Below are positions 15,326 to 24,385 of a stretch of 37,239 bases of DNA, one piece after another (position 1 is the stretch's first letter; the number at the start of each line of letters is the position of its first letter). A model generated the notes under the pieces. That model saw only the letters and a list, made by a program, of their open reading frames with translations. It was not told where the DNA came from and did no database searches. Where the stretch lies: positions 1 through 37,239 of the forward strand of contig CAIRAY010000056.1 in NCBI GenBank assembly GCA_903876665.1, in the 5' to 3' direction. This DNA is from an uncultured Fibrobacterota bacterium (lineage in GTDB: Bacteria; Fibrobacterota; Fibrobacteria; Fibrobacterales; Fibrobacteraceae). The position numbers and the translations under genes were made by a program.

Positions 15326-16744
15326 TCAGATCAGTCGGGGACGAACCGTTTTTGGTTCGGCAACCAATTGCCGCGGACCCGGGGAATCGTAGTTCTGAAG
15401 TGCCCGCATCCCGGAGAGGCCACCCGCAACGGCCACAAGCAAGGGATTGAACATGTCGTTCATGAGGCAGTCCAGCGTAAACAGACCCAGCAATACCGAG
15501 GCAAGCAACACAAAGCCGGCATCTCCACTCCCCCATTTTTGGGGCTTCCAAAATCCAAGCATGAAGAACTGGGGCAGAAGAAAAACGGCACCTAAAACCA
15601 CGAGTCCAAAAATGCCATTTTCGCCAATGGCGATAACCCAGAGGCCGTCAGGCACAGATAGGATCGCCCCTTCGGCATCCCGTACAAAGGATCGTCTCCA
15701 GCCCCCCCATCCCAGGAGGGGTTGTTCCATGGCCTTGTCGACGAGAATGGCTTCGTTATCCAGTCGGAATGCGACGGATCCCACGCGCTCGGTGTCGGTC
15801 GATATGGTGTTGGTCCATTCAATAACGGTTTCCGCAGGCAGGGTTCCCGTGGCGCGAAGAGCGCAATAGAGGATGGGAACCACAATCAGGATATATAGAG
15901 GAATTTTATTCCTTAGGAGGGTAGCTGTCTCCAAAAGCAGGATTCCGAGCAAGAGAAGAACCAGGGCTCCGGTGGCTTTGCAGAGGATGGTTACGATGAT
16001 CAGGAGTAAGGTGGATAACCAAAACCAGGGCAGGTATCCGTTGGGAAGCCACTTTTTTTCGCGCAGGCGAAGGATGCGTATGGCAGAGATGCAGGCGGTT
16101 GCCATCCAGGTGCCCAGCATAATCCCGTGTTGCATAAATACCACGGGGCGCCAACCCCCTAGGCGCTTGTTCTGTCCAAAGGTGGCATTAGCATGGAATC
16201 CATAGACCATCTTGTGCAATTGAGGACTCATGATGATTTCGAAAACGCACAGGGGCATGTAAATGAGCCCGGCGATAAATATTCCAATCATCAAGTCACG
16301 CATTTTTGCTGGCTCGGAAAAATAGACACGGCCAATCAGGTATGGAACCCCCCAGAAGACCAGGCGGCCCAGAATTGCGGAAAGCCCATCGTAGACCCCC
16401 AGTCCATTGGAAAGCGAGGAACCCAAAGGGGTGCAACACCAAAGGGCCATGGGAATATCAACCCAATGGAATTTTAGGCGGACTAGGCTTGCACGGTCAA
16501 AGATCCATAAGCCAAGCATAATTCCGACCCCAATGGCCGAGGTCTTGTTGTAGTCGGGAATTCCGACAAAATTATAGGTGTACCAAGGGAGAAACATCCA
16601 GGACAACAGGAAGCCTGCAATGGCCGCGCGGTGCGGAGTCAGGTACTTAAACAGGGCCAAGGCAACGCCAAGCCAGCCAAAAAGAGCAATGGGCACAAAG
16701 ATGGACATGATTGAATATGATCCCTTTTTAGAGTACAATATCAA
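15326..16744 (-). CDS. O-antigen polymerase/ligase-like (Wzy) membrane protein
   Basis: A 472-residue protein with about ten membrane helices and a large periplasmic loop (about 300-390) containing PLLGWGGWRRSF, a pattern of the Wzy/WaaL superfamily. Given Wzx, Wza and Wzc in the same locus, it is most likely the polymerase. Start choice is open: a TTG at 16744 has an excellent GGAGG five bases upstream, while an ATG at 16708 (MSIFVPIALFG) has only AAAAAGGG about 13 nt upstream. I give the TTG start. It is divergent from the plus-strand glycosyltransferase. Confidence 0.82.
   Translation of the reverse strand: MILYSKKGSYSIMSIFVPIALFGWLGVALALFKYLTPHRAAIAGFLLSWMFLPWYTYNFVGIPDYNKTSAIGVGIMLGLWIFDRASLVRLKFHWVDIPMALWCCTPLGSSLSNGLGVYDGLSAILGRLVFWGVPYLIGRVYFSEPAKMRDLMIGIFIAGLIYMPLCVFEIIMSPQLHKMVYGFHANATFGQNKRLGGWRPVVFMQHGIMLGTWMATACISAIRILRLREKKWLPNGYLPWFWLSTLLLIIVTILCKATGALVLLLLGILLLETATLLRNKIPLYILIVVPILYCALRATGTLPAETVIEWTNTISTDTERVGSVAFRLDNEAILVDKAMEQPLLGWGGWRRSFVRDAEGAILSVPDGLWVIAIGENGIFGLVVLGAVFLLPQFFMLGFWKPQKWGSGDAGFVLLASVLLGLFTLDCLMNDMFNPLLVAVAGGLSGMRALQNYDSPGPRQLVAEPKTVRPRLI
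16711..16739 (+). promoter_or_regulatory. Sigma-70-like promoter of the inverted glycosyltransferase gene
   Basis: TTGAAT (16711-16716), 17 nt, then TACAAT (16734-16739), followed 43 nt later by the ATG at 16783. On the other strand TTGTGA-N17-TATTGT overlaps it and could serve the polymerase gene, so the two promoters may compete. Confidence 0.5.
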
Positions 16745-16782
16745 TTATTCCTCCAGATCACAATGCCTTGGGAGAAACCGGC

Positions 16783-17796
16783 ATGCGAATTTCAATTGGG
16801 ATGTTGGCCCACAACGAAGAACATGGCATCGATGCAAGCCTTGCCTCGCTAGCTACCCAGGATCTGTTCCACAAGGGTTTTGCGTTGGATTTTTTCTGTA
16901 TTGTCAATGGCTCGTCGAACCGTACCGCAGCCGTGGCAAAAGATTCCTGTTCCCGGCACTTCAAGGCGCAAGAAGAATTTTCTTTGCATGTCATTGATAT
17001 TCCCCGACCCGGTAAAAGCGCGGCCTGGAATGACTTTGTCCATAAGTTCGCTCCCCCGGACGCGCAAATTCTGGTGTTGATTGATGCTGATATTCTTTTT
17101 GACCGCGCAGACTGCCTCCGGCGTATGGTGGAGACCTTGGTCCAGGATCCCGAAGCTGCAGTATGTGTGGATCTTCCGCTCAAAAGGTTCTCCCGGCAAA
17201 CTGCCGTCGCGAAGCTTTCCTCCTCTGCGGGATCGCTAGCCAATCGTGGAGCGGCCAAAATTTGTGGCCAACTATATTGCGCCAAAGCCGATGTGCTCCG
17301 GGGTATTTTGCTTCCTATTGGGCTCATGGTTGAAGATGGATTTTTGCGGGCAAGTATCACCACCGACAATTTTACCCAGAGCGAAAACGAGGCCCGCGTC
17401 ATCCGCGCAGAGGGTACCTTCCACTTTTTTGATGCATTCACCAAGCCACTCGAGCTTTTTACCCACGAGCGTCGCATCATGTACGGGACTGCCGCCAATG
17501 CGGTTCTATTTGGTTATCTTCGCAAGCGCATTTCCCTGGGGGAAACTCTTTTCCAGATCGTGAAAGAACAGAATGAATTGAACCCCGAGTGGGTGAAAGA
17601 GATGACCCAGAAAGATTGGTTCCATGCCTTGCATGTGCCGTTTTCTTTTGTTGTGGTGCCGTTTCGCCAGCTCCGCAATAGTCCTCTTAATGCTTTGCCC
17701 CGAAATTTTGCTGCAGCGTTCGTGCGCGCAACCTTTTCAGCGCTGGTCGCGTTGTTCGTGACTGCAGACATGGTCCGCGGAAGGGCGAAGTGGTAG
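16783..17796 (+). CDS. Family 2 glycosyltransferase, inverted within the locus
   Basis: A 337-residue GT-A enzyme. The nucleotide-binding start SIGMLAHNEEHGI, metal-binding VLIDADILF and acceptor motif VEDGFLRA are all present. A hydrophobic C-terminal segment (ATFSALVALFVTADMV) may anchor it to the membrane. It is the only plus-strand gene inside the polysaccharide locus: head to head with the polymerase and tail to tail with the GT8-like gene (6 bp gap). The ATG at 16783 has GGGAG upstream; a TTG at 16768 is less likely. It probably transfers a sugar to the lipid-linked repeat unit. Confidence 0.85.
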   Translation: MRISIGMLAHNEEHGIDASLASLATQDLFHKGFALDFFCIVNGSSNRTAAVAKDSCSRHFKAQEEFSLHVIDIPRPGKSAAWNDFVHKFAPPDAQILVLIDADILFDRADCLRRMVETLVQDPEAAVCVDLPLKRFSRQTAVAKLSSSAGSLANRGAAKICGQLYCAKADVLRGILLPIGLMVEDGFLRASITTDNFTQSENEARVIRAEGTFHFFDAFTKPLELFTHERRIMYGTAANAVLFGYLRKRISLGETLFQIVKEQNELNPEWVKEMTQKDWFHALHVPFSFVVVPFRQLRNSPLNALPRNFAAAFVRATFSALVALFVTADMVRGRAKW

Positions 17797-17802
17797 GGCC
17801 GT

Positions 17803-18402
17803 TTACCTGAACTGCAGCTTCAGCCAGGCGCTGATCAGGGGGATCTTGGACTTGCCGTGGCAGGCGTGATAGAACCATTGCCTGCAGAAAAGGGATTCGA
17901 ATACGGACCAGCTCCGGTAATAGAATTGCCGGTTGAAACGCGGGTCCACGGGCTCTTCCATTTTGCGGTAAAGAACGGAACGCGTCAGAGCCTTCTGGTC
18001 CCAAAAAGGATCCCCATCCAACAGAGCCTCTTCAAAGACATCACGAATCGCATCAGTGGGCGAAAAAATGAGCAAGCCACTGTTGATTTGATAAGGCAAC
18101 TTGTCGTGTACACAGCCGATTTTTCCGGGCTTGACAACAGGCATGGCGGGTGCGCCCTTGGCGACCAAAATATCACTGTCCACAAAAATGACCTGGTCAT
18201 ATTCCCTAAGCCAAGGCAAATCGAATACACAAAGTTTCTGCCAGGTGAATTGTTTACCGGGCAAATCCCGAATGGGCGTGGTGATGAGTTTTAAATCGTA
18301 GCCATGCTTGTCGCAGTACCGCTGCATGCGGGCGCGGACCCATTGATCGTACATTTGGATGTACTTCTCTCCAATCGCAATATTGATCAGACATGTCTTC
18401 AT
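17803..18402 (-). CDS. GT8-like glycosyltransferase
   Basis: A 199-residue protein with WQKLCVFDLPWLREYDQVIF followed by VDSDILV (D75-S-D77, the metal-binding DxD) and YQINSGLLIFSP, the pattern of GT8/glycogenin-like retaining transferases. It is shorter than most GT8 enzymes (250-350 residues), and no frameshift is evident. Its start overlaps the Wzc stop as ATGA. It is the last gene of the uninterrupted minus-strand block, before the inverted GT2 gene. Confidence 0.78.
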   Translation of the reverse strand: MKTCLINIAIGEKYIQMYDQWVRARMQRYCDKHGYDLKLITTPIRDLPGKQFTWQKLCVFDLPWLREYDQVIFVDSDILVAKGAPAMPVVKPGKIGCVHDKLPYQINSGLLIFSPTDAIRDVFEEALLDGDPFWDQKALTRSVLYRKMEEPVDPRFNRQFYYRSWSVFESLFCRQWFYHACHGKSKIPLISAWLKLQFR

Positions 18403-20588
18403 TGGATTTCCTTGTTTTTGCGTCGCAAAACCCCAACTACCCTGCGATGCAGCCGGGTGACGTGACTCCAGAGCCGCTCAAAGTCTTTCATTTCCCGAGG
18501 TCCGCTGCTATTCGAGGACATGGTCAGGACCGCAGTATATGCCTTGACAGCTACTCGCGCAAGGTTTCCCAGGATCGTTTGAAGGTCTTTATATGCACTG
18601 GCATCTTCTTGCGCAACAATGATCACGGTGTCGGCATGAATCAGCGCAAACTTAGAGCGGTCATCCCCTACAAAATCACCCGCATCAATGAAAAAGGCAT
18701 CATAGACATGGCGCGCTTCCTGGAGCAATTCTGCAAGACCGGAAAGATCGTGATGTTCTTTGGCAACAACCGTTGGGGCCAAAAAGGCCTCGGTTACCCC
18801 TGCTAGAGCGGGAGGAAGCTCCGGGTGTTGACGCGAAAGAAAATCCACGCTGCTACGGGAATTTTTCAATCCGTACAGGTTTCGTAGGCCCGGTCGGTCA
18901 ATGTTCATTTCAAACACTGCGGTCTTATATCCACTTTCAGAGAGCGCAAGGGCGGTGAGCCAAGTCAAGGAGCTTGTCCCGACCCCCTTTCCGCAACCAC
19001 CAAAAACAAAGATTTTGGAGCCATGCATTTCCCGTTCCATATTGATGCGGGCGGCGAGTTCGCGAACGGCCATGGCCGCAGGATTGCCCTCATCATCTAG
19101 AATTCCGCTGGGCAATGTCTTTCCTTCCAGCTTGGGGATTGGGTCGGGGCAGTTTCCACCTATGGCGGCTTCAATGTCAAACTGACTGCGGATTCGCCGG
19201 TCAAAACGATCAAAGATGTAGACGAGCAATAATATGGGAAGGAAGGAGAGGGCCAGGGAAATGGGCAATGCCAAAATTCCCCGGCTCTTGACTGGGCGAC
19301 TTGGGGGAATGGGATGCCGCGTGATCGACACGGGGAGCGGGGACTTGGATTCCATGGCCAAATCATCGATGCGGCTATCCAGAGCTTCGATGCGGTTGCG
19401 GAGTTGCTGTACGGTCTGAAAGTCCACCCGGGAATTGGCTATGGCCGCAGCCACCACCTCGGCTTGCTCCACGGCAGAATCACGCATTTGTGCCATGCGT
19501 TGCAATTCGATGCGGTAGGCATCAAGCGTGGTCCGGCTACGGATGACTTCGGCTTGAAGCTCGTAGGTGCGGGAGTCCATAAGAATTTTTAGCGCGTTTT
19601 CTCCTGCCGTGGTCCGGTAGGAATCTAAAAAGTTCTCCATGGATTGGATGCGCTCCAGGACGAGTTTTTTGCTCGGGTTATTTTCTGCATAACCTTCAAT
19701 CGATTGCTTCAGCTGATTGACTTGTTCGAGAGTCCATTGCTCCAGCCGGGTAATTGCGACCAAGTCCTGGACTTTGCCTTCGGCCAGTGGCTTAATGCTA
19801 AGCTTCTGGAATTCCCTGAGCTGCGCCTCGGCCTTTTGCACAAGCCCCTCCTCCTGAGCCAGGCTTGCATAAGTTTGTACGTAAAGACGCTGAGTCCAGT
19901 CAATATTCGAAAGATGACTGGTATAGCCGTCCTCAACGTAGAGTTTGCGTCTTTGGGATTCGCCACCCGAGTCGATTTGGCTCTGCAGACGCGCCAATCG
20001 ATCTGTCACATCGCGTCTTTCATCCAGCAGGTATTTGTTGCGCAATTGCACCCGAACTTCCTTTTCCTTGTTCAAGATATCCAGGAAGGATTCCATGATG
20101 GTATCCAAGGTGGGCGCAAGCCCATGAGGCTTCGTGCCGGTGATCCGGACATTGAGTAAAAAGGTGCGGGGAATTTCAGTGGCCGAAAGCTTAAGCGCCA
20201 AAGCAATCAGCTGACTAGAATGGTTGCGGGTTCCCTCCAAAAACTCGGGCAAGTCTTCTGGTTTAATTCGCTGAAGGGCGGTATCGAGAACCGTCCAGTC
20301 CTTCACGCGGATTGCGAGGGTTCGGACATAGTCGCCCGCGTTTCCGGGCACATTGTCCCGTTCGGCGCCACTGAGGAGATATTGACGTGATGGATCAATA
20401 ATGAATGACCCCTCGGCCGCGAATTCTGGGCGGCTGAGGTAAAGTTGAACCGGAAAATTGAAACCAAATAGAATCGCGGAGCAGATAAGGATGAGGCGGG
20501 TTCGGCGTGCAAAAAAACTCTTCGCATCAAAGGGGCGCTTGGCTGGGGTCCGGGTAGCACTTCCCGTTTGCTGTCTGCGATCAATCAT
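18399..20588 (-). CDS. Wzc-like chain-length/co-polymerase protein with divergent ATPase domain
   Basis: A 729-residue inner-membrane protein. The N-terminal helix (about 31-50) and second helix (about 440-462) bracket a long periplasmic coiled-coil region (about 190-415), the Wzz-type arrangement. A cytoplasmic P-loop domain of the bacterial tyrosine kinase type follows: FVFGGCGKGVGTSSLTW as an altered Walker A, then VFEMNIDRPGLRN where Walker A' usually reads LxIDxDxRxP. The C-terminus (RRKNKEIQ) has no tyrosine cluster. It should control polymer length and export together with Wza, but autophosphorylation on a Tyr tail is unlikely. Confidence 0.85.
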   Translation of the reverse strand: MIDRRQQTGSATRTPAKRPFDAKSFFARRTRLILICSAILFGFNFPVQLYLSRPEFAAEGSFIIDPSRQYLLSGAERDNVPGNAGDYVRTLAIRVKDWTVLDTALQRIKPEDLPEFLEGTRNHSSQLIALALKLSATEIPRTFLLNVRITGTKPHGLAPTLDTIMESFLDILNKEKEVRVQLRNKYLLDERRDVTDRLARLQSQIDSGGESQRRKLYVEDGYTSHLSNIDWTQRLYVQTYASLAQEEGLVQKAEAQLREFQKLSIKPLAEGKVQDLVAITRLEQWTLEQVNQLKQSIEGYAENNPSKKLVLERIQSMENFLDSYRTTAGENALKILMDSRTYELQAEVIRSRTTLDAYRIELQRMAQMRDSAVEQAEVVAAAIANSRVDFQTVQQLRNRIEALDSRIDDLAMESKSPLPVSITRHPIPPSRPVKSRGILALPISLALSFLPILLLVYIFDRFDRRIRSQFDIEAAIGGNCPDPIPKLEGKTLPSGILDDEGNPAAMAVRELAARINMEREMHGSKIFVFGGCGKGVGTSSLTWLTALALSESGYKTAVFEMNIDRPGLRNLYGLKNSRSSVDFLSRQHPELPPALAGVTEAFLAPTVVAKEHHDLSGLAELLQEARHVYDAFFIDAGDFVGDDRSKFALIHADTVIIVAQEDASAYKDLQTILGNLARVAVKAYTAVLTMSSNSSGPREMKDFERLWSHVTRLHRRVVGVLRRKNKEIQ

Positions 20589-20594
20589 GGTGGA

Positions 20595-21707
20595 TTAGTT
20601 CCCCCCGGATGGGCTGAGGAAGGCCTGCTGAACCAGCGTGGTGGCGCCAGCCCGTGATGAAAGCGTTGATCCTAGGAATAGGGTTTCAAGAATGGGCAAT
20701 AGTTTCGTTACGTTGTAAGAGAATTTGCTGAATCCCGTTTGGGGAACATATACAATGTCGCCGGGCGCCAATCTCACATTGGCTCGGAAATCGGCGCGCG
20801 CCAAAAGATCGGAGAGGTTTAGCGTTTCCACGAACCCGGTGTCGAGGCTCGCCTGTCGAATGACATATACCGTATTCTCGGCATCCCGTCCAGGACCGCC
20901 GGCCTTCATGAGGGCTTCGAACAAAGACATTCCTCCACCCATAACCACGGTTCCCGGGGTGGTCACTTCTCCTAGTACATAGACCAGCTGGTCGGTGTTC
21001 TGTGGAATAAAAATCACATCGTTGTTTTGCATTACGATGTTGTAACGGAGGTCCCCGTCTTCGAGTAAGGCTTTGAGATCAATGCGGTAGAGCTCGGAAT
21101 TTCCACGGTTGACGAGGCAACGGGAGGGCATATCCTGACTTGCCTTGTCCACTCCAGATAAGCCCCCGGACCTTGCAATGGCTTCAAGGAAAGTGGGTTT
21201 GCCCTGGAAGTTGACCACGCCAGGGTTTTGCACGCGACCAAATACAAAAACCCGGTTGTTGGCGTATTCCTTCATGAGGACGGCCACTTGGGGATTTTCA
21301 TAAAGAGCTTTGAGACGACCTGAGATGGAATCCGTCAAGGCTTGTACGGTGAGTCCTTTGACAACCAGAACCCCGACCAAGGGCATCGAAACCGAACCGT
21401 CGGGTGAAACAATCACATCGCCCACGCTAGCGTCCGGCCGTCCCTGTGTAGTCACGCCAAAGCGGTCGCCAGGGCCGATGAGGTAAGGGGGATTGGTGTC
21501 TAGGGGAGCCGGTGGCAATACGTTTCCGACCTGGTCTGCTTTCACGGAGCCATCGCTCCACCTTTGGAACGCCCCTTTGGGGGCCTCACCGTCGCGGGAC
21601 ATGGAGCCTCCGTCTTTGGCGACATAAGCCCCCTTCCCCATGCTGGGTGCGCAGGCAACCACCAGAAGCGAGGCCATAGCCAAGAGGATTGCAAAAACTA
21701 CTCGCAT
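20595..21707 (-). CDS. Wza-type outer-membrane polysaccharide exporter lipoprotein
   Basis: A 370-residue lipoprotein (MRVVFAILLAMASLLVVAC, lipidated C19). It has a polysaccharide export domain (YLIGPGDRFGVTTQGRP, then VSPDGSVSMPLVG) and two SLBB domains (FVFGRVQNPGVVNFQG and VYVLGEVTTPGTVVMGGG). It forms the outer-membrane export channel and docks with Wzc. The ATG at 21707 has GGGAG five bases upstream and is one base beyond the preceding gene's stop. The frame stays open further upstream, but that sequence overlaps the preceding gene and precedes the signal peptide. Confidence 0.92.
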   Translation of the reverse strand: MRVVFAILLAMASLLVVACAPSMGKGAYVAKDGGSMSRDGEAPKGAFQRWSDGSVKADQVGNVLPPAPLDTNPPYLIGPGDRFGVTTQGRPDASVGDVIVSPDGSVSMPLVGVLVVKGLTVQALTDSISGRLKALYENPQVAVLMKEYANNRVFVFGRVQNPGVVNFQGKPTFLEAIARSGGLSGVDKASQDMPSRCLVNRGNSELYRIDLKALLEDGDLRYNIVMQNNDVIFIPQNTDQLVYVLGEVTTPGTVVMGGGMSLFEALMKAGGPGRDAENTVYVIRQASLDTGFVETLNLSDLLARADFRANVRLAPGDIVYVPQTGFSKFSYNVTKLLPILETLFLGSTLSSRAGATTLVQQAFLSPSGGN

Positions 21708-21708
21708 G

Positions 21709-22638
21709 TCACTCCCGAATTCTTTTGCGCACGGCAAGGTTGAGTTTGGATGTGGTGCGGTGTTTTCCAAAAAAGAGGCTCTGCCACTGGAACCGCCGCA
21801 AAAAGGCACGGAACTCCAGGTCGTTGTATCGAGGTGCGCCACTGAGCATACTTTTGACATAGCCCCACCACATGGCTAGGCCACCAATCACCAAGGGCGG
21901 AACCGACATACGGAATATGGCACTCGCGGTCATATAGACCAAGCCGGTCCCCATAAAGTATTGCCCAAAACCATGCCGCATGCGCCCGGTAAAAATGCCT
22001 TTTTGGCTTGCGCCCATGGGTCGCAGATGAATAAAGCGCAATTCTTGAGTGTCTCTGCTTTCTGCAATCCAGCCCGTCATGCGGCAACGGTGGCAATCAA
22101 TGCCATCCCACATGACTTCGCGCACGAATCCACCAATTTCCTGAAAGCATTGGGTGCGGTAGAATTTGGTCATGCCGACGCTAGTCTCGTCTCCGCATTT
22201 TTCGCTTTTGAGGACGCCTGAGGAAGGATCAATGAAGTAGGGCTTTCCGCTGAGCGTGCCAATGAAAGGATCCCTTTCCATGGCATTCATGAGCAAGGCA
22301 AAGTAGGCCTTGGGAATGTCGAGATCCAAATCGAATTTGCATAGAAAGTCAAAATCATTTGGGCTTATGGTTTCCATGCCTGCATAAAAGGCGTCGATTA
22401 CACCAGGGCCTACGGCCCGATGCCCACGATTTTCGCGGCGCACGATGCGTATGTAGGGGATGCGTGCCGCATATTCCGCGAGAATGGCTGGCGTGGCATC
22501 TGTAGAGCCATCATCGACAATCACCCAGAGCGCAGGAGGTTCGGTCTGGTTTACCACACAGTCCAGACACCGCCGGGCGTATTGTGCTTCGTCTCTGCAC
22601 GGAGTAATCAAAACATATTTTCTGCCAGGAGTTGTCAT
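21709..22638 (-). CDS. Family 2 glycosyltransferase
   Basis: A 309-residue enzyme beginning MTTPGRKYVLITPCRDEAQY, with WVIVDDGSTDATPAIL, the nucleotide-binding Asp pair, and LCKFDLDLDIP as the metal-binding region. The ATG at 22638 overlaps the stop of the upstream GT4 gene as ATGA. The frame extends 143 residues upstream, but that part is a low-complexity shadow of the GT4 gene. It is probably an inverting transferase in repeat-unit assembly. A hydrophobic segment (VPPLVIGGLAMWWGYVKS) near the C-terminus may contact the membrane. Confidence 0.87.
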   Translation of the reverse strand: MTTPGRKYVLITPCRDEAQYARRCLDCVVNQTEPPALWVIVDDGSTDATPAILAEYAARIPYIRIVRRENRGHRAVGPGVIDAFYAGMETISPNDFDFLCKFDLDLDIPKAYFALLMNAMERDPFIGTLSGKPYFIDPSSGVLKSEKCGDETSVGMTKFYRTQCFQEIGGFVREVMWDGIDCHRCRMTGWIAESRDTQELRFIHLRPMGASQKGIFTGRMRHGFGQYFMGTGLVYMTASAIFRMSVPPLVIGGLAMWWGYVKSMLSGAPRYNDLEFRAFLRRFQWQSLFFGKHRTTSKLNLAVRKRIRE

Positions 22639-23870
22639 GATTCCATTCCTTGATAGATCGAAGACAGGCGCTGTGTATTTACAGAAATAGAAAATTCGCT
22701 CTCTACCGTTGTTCGGGCTGTTTGGGCCAGTGCCTGGGAATAGGCCGCATCCTTGGCAATCGCCTCCATGGCGCTTGCAATGGCGGCAACATCTTCCGCA
22801 AGAACCAGCTTTCCGTTTACGCCGTCCTGGATCAATTCGCGGATCGAAGGCAAGTCCCCGGAAATGATGGGAACACCAGCGGCCATGGCCTCCATAAGCA
22901 CCACGGGAATGCCGTCGCGATCCCCGTCGATTGCGGTCCGGCAGGCGAGCACAAAACAATCCGACTCCGCCAGCAGGGCAGGCACAGCTTTGTTGTCCAC
23001 GGGGCCGGCGAAATGAATGTCTTTTGCAATCGTCGTGGTTTTTGCCAATGTGCGCAAGGCTTCCCATTCGGGGCCATCACCGGCAATGGTCAAACGAACC
23101 CCTAAGCCACGCTTGCTTAACAATTCGCTGGCCTGGATCAAAAGGTCAAAGCCTTTTTTGTGAACCATGCGACCCAAAGAAAGAATGCGAAAAACTCCTT
23201 GTGGATCCGGTGCATTTGGCGATGAGGTTTCTCCTAAGGGTACACCACAACGAATAACGGGATAGTCACAATCAGGGCGCGCGCAGATTTCTTGGTAGAA
23301 CTGCCGGTGCCAATTGCTGATACAGGATACGAAGCGGGCCCTGCGCAATTTTTCGGGGAGAAGGCTTCGGTCCCGGAAAAGATCTGCGGCATGTCCGGTA
23401 AAGCTGAAACTGCAAGAGAGCATAGAAGCGGCAAACATGGCGATGGTTGTGGGAACATGAGCCATGTGCGCATGCAGGTGGGTCACGCCCCGGCCATGCA
23501 GGCGCTCTGCAAGGGCAAGCCCAGCAATGCTTTGAATGAGAATCTTGCCGGCAGCCCTAGGGCCCGTCCGCAGGCATTCCGAGATTGCATCGTGCAAGGA
23601 TTGTGCGGCGGTGACGATGGCTCGATAGGGCGAACGCATACAAGCGCGCGTTGCATCCAGAATCAGCTGCCTGAAGCCACTTCCATAGACGGGGATAGCC
23701 TCATCGGCGAGTTTGTCGAGACGAGTTTCGCCGAGGGATCGCTCAGGGGGGTGTACCGTGGCTGCAAGCACAGATAGCCCTGCATCCCTTAATCCAAAAA
23801 GTTCGCGGTAGACAAAGGTTTCGGAGCGCTTGGGAAGATTGGAGCCCACATAACAAATGGTGCTGGTCAT
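22635..23870 (-). CDS. Family 4 glycosyltransferase
   Basis: A 411-residue GT-B enzyme. The N-terminal half has GSNLPKRSETFVYREL and HLHAHMAHVPTTIAMF, as in WcaL/AmsK-like exopolysaccharide transferases. The C-terminal half has RILSLGRMVHKKGFDLLIQA, LTIAGDGPEW and VLMEAMAAGVPIIS with SIRELI, the retaining-transferase E-x7-E region. It is joined to both neighbours by 4-bp ATGA overlaps. It likely adds an internal sugar of the repeat unit. Confidence 0.9.
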   Translation of the reverse strand: MTSTICYVGSNLPKRSETFVYRELFGLRDAGLSVLAATVHPPERSLGETRLDKLADEAIPVYGSGFRQLILDATRACMRSPYRAIVTAAQSLHDAISECLRTGPRAAGKILIQSIAGLALAERLHGRGVTHLHAHMAHVPTTIAMFAASMLSCSFSFTGHAADLFRDRSLLPEKLRRARFVSCISNWHRQFYQEICARPDCDYPVIRCGVPLGETSSPNAPDPQGVFRILSLGRMVHKKGFDLLIQASELLSKRGLGVRLTIAGDGPEWEALRTLAKTTTIAKDIHFAGPVDNKAVPALLAESDCFVLACRTAIDGDRDGIPVVLMEAMAAGVPIISGDLPSIRELIQDGVNGKLVLAEDVAAIASAMEAIAKDAAYSQALAQTARTTVESEFSISVNTQRLSSIYQGMES

Positions 23871-24385
23871 TGGGGAGCCCCCGGAGAAATAATCCTTGCG
23901 GGATTGCCCACGGCTGTTGCGCCTGCAGGCACATCTCTAAGTACAAGGCTCATGGCCCCGATTTTAGCATGGTCTCCAATGGTGATGTCGCCGAGAATTT
24001 GTGCGTAGGCGCCCACTTCGATAGAGTCGCCTAAGCGAGGAACGGGACCTTGTTCCCTGCGGTTTCCGATGGTCACCCCTTGGCGCAATGTGCAATTGAC
24101 CCCTATGCGAGTCTGGGGGTGCAGAAAAATATTACCAAAGTGAAAAATGCGCAAGCCCGGACCAATGTCGGCCTCTTTGGGAATGCTTATGCCGGTGAGG
24201 GTTTCGACGATGCGGAAAAGGAACCAGTATAGGCGGTTACGCCAATAGTGGGCAAAGCCTCTCTGAAAAAGATCATTGCGGCGTCCGAAACGGTACACCC
24301 AGATTGCCCAGATCGATTGCTCGCGAAGGAAGGTGCGCGCAGGATAGCGCGCCAGGTCCGCTTTGAAAAGGGGATCGACCTTCAT
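23867..24385 (-). CDS. Serine-acetyltransferase-like left-handed beta-helix acyltransferase
   Basis: A 172-residue protein with hexapeptide repeats (IGPGLRIFHFGNIFLHPQTR, IGVNCTLRQGVTIGN, IEVGAYAQILGDITIGDH, AKIGAMSLVLRDVPAGATAV) ending GNPARII, the classic CysE/colanic-acid acetyltransferase pattern. In this locus it probably O-acetylates a sugar of the polymer rather than serine. It has ATGA overlaps on both sides. Confidence 0.87.
   Translation of the reverse strand: MKVDPLFKADLARYPARTFLREQSIWAIWVYRFGRRNDLFQRGFAHYWRNRLYWFLFRIVETLTGISIPKEADIGPGLRIFHFGNIFLHPQTRIGVNCTLRQGVTIGNRREQGPVPRLGDSIEVGAYAQILGDITIGDHAKIGAMSLVLRDVPAGATAVGNPARIISPGAPQ

Noticed and set aside
22639..23067. 143-residue N-terminal extension of the GT2 at 21709-22638
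   Set aside because: It is a Cys/Arg/Gly-rich shadow of the GT4 gene in another frame. The ATG at 22638 forms an ATGA overlap like the other junctions and gives the normal GT2 start.
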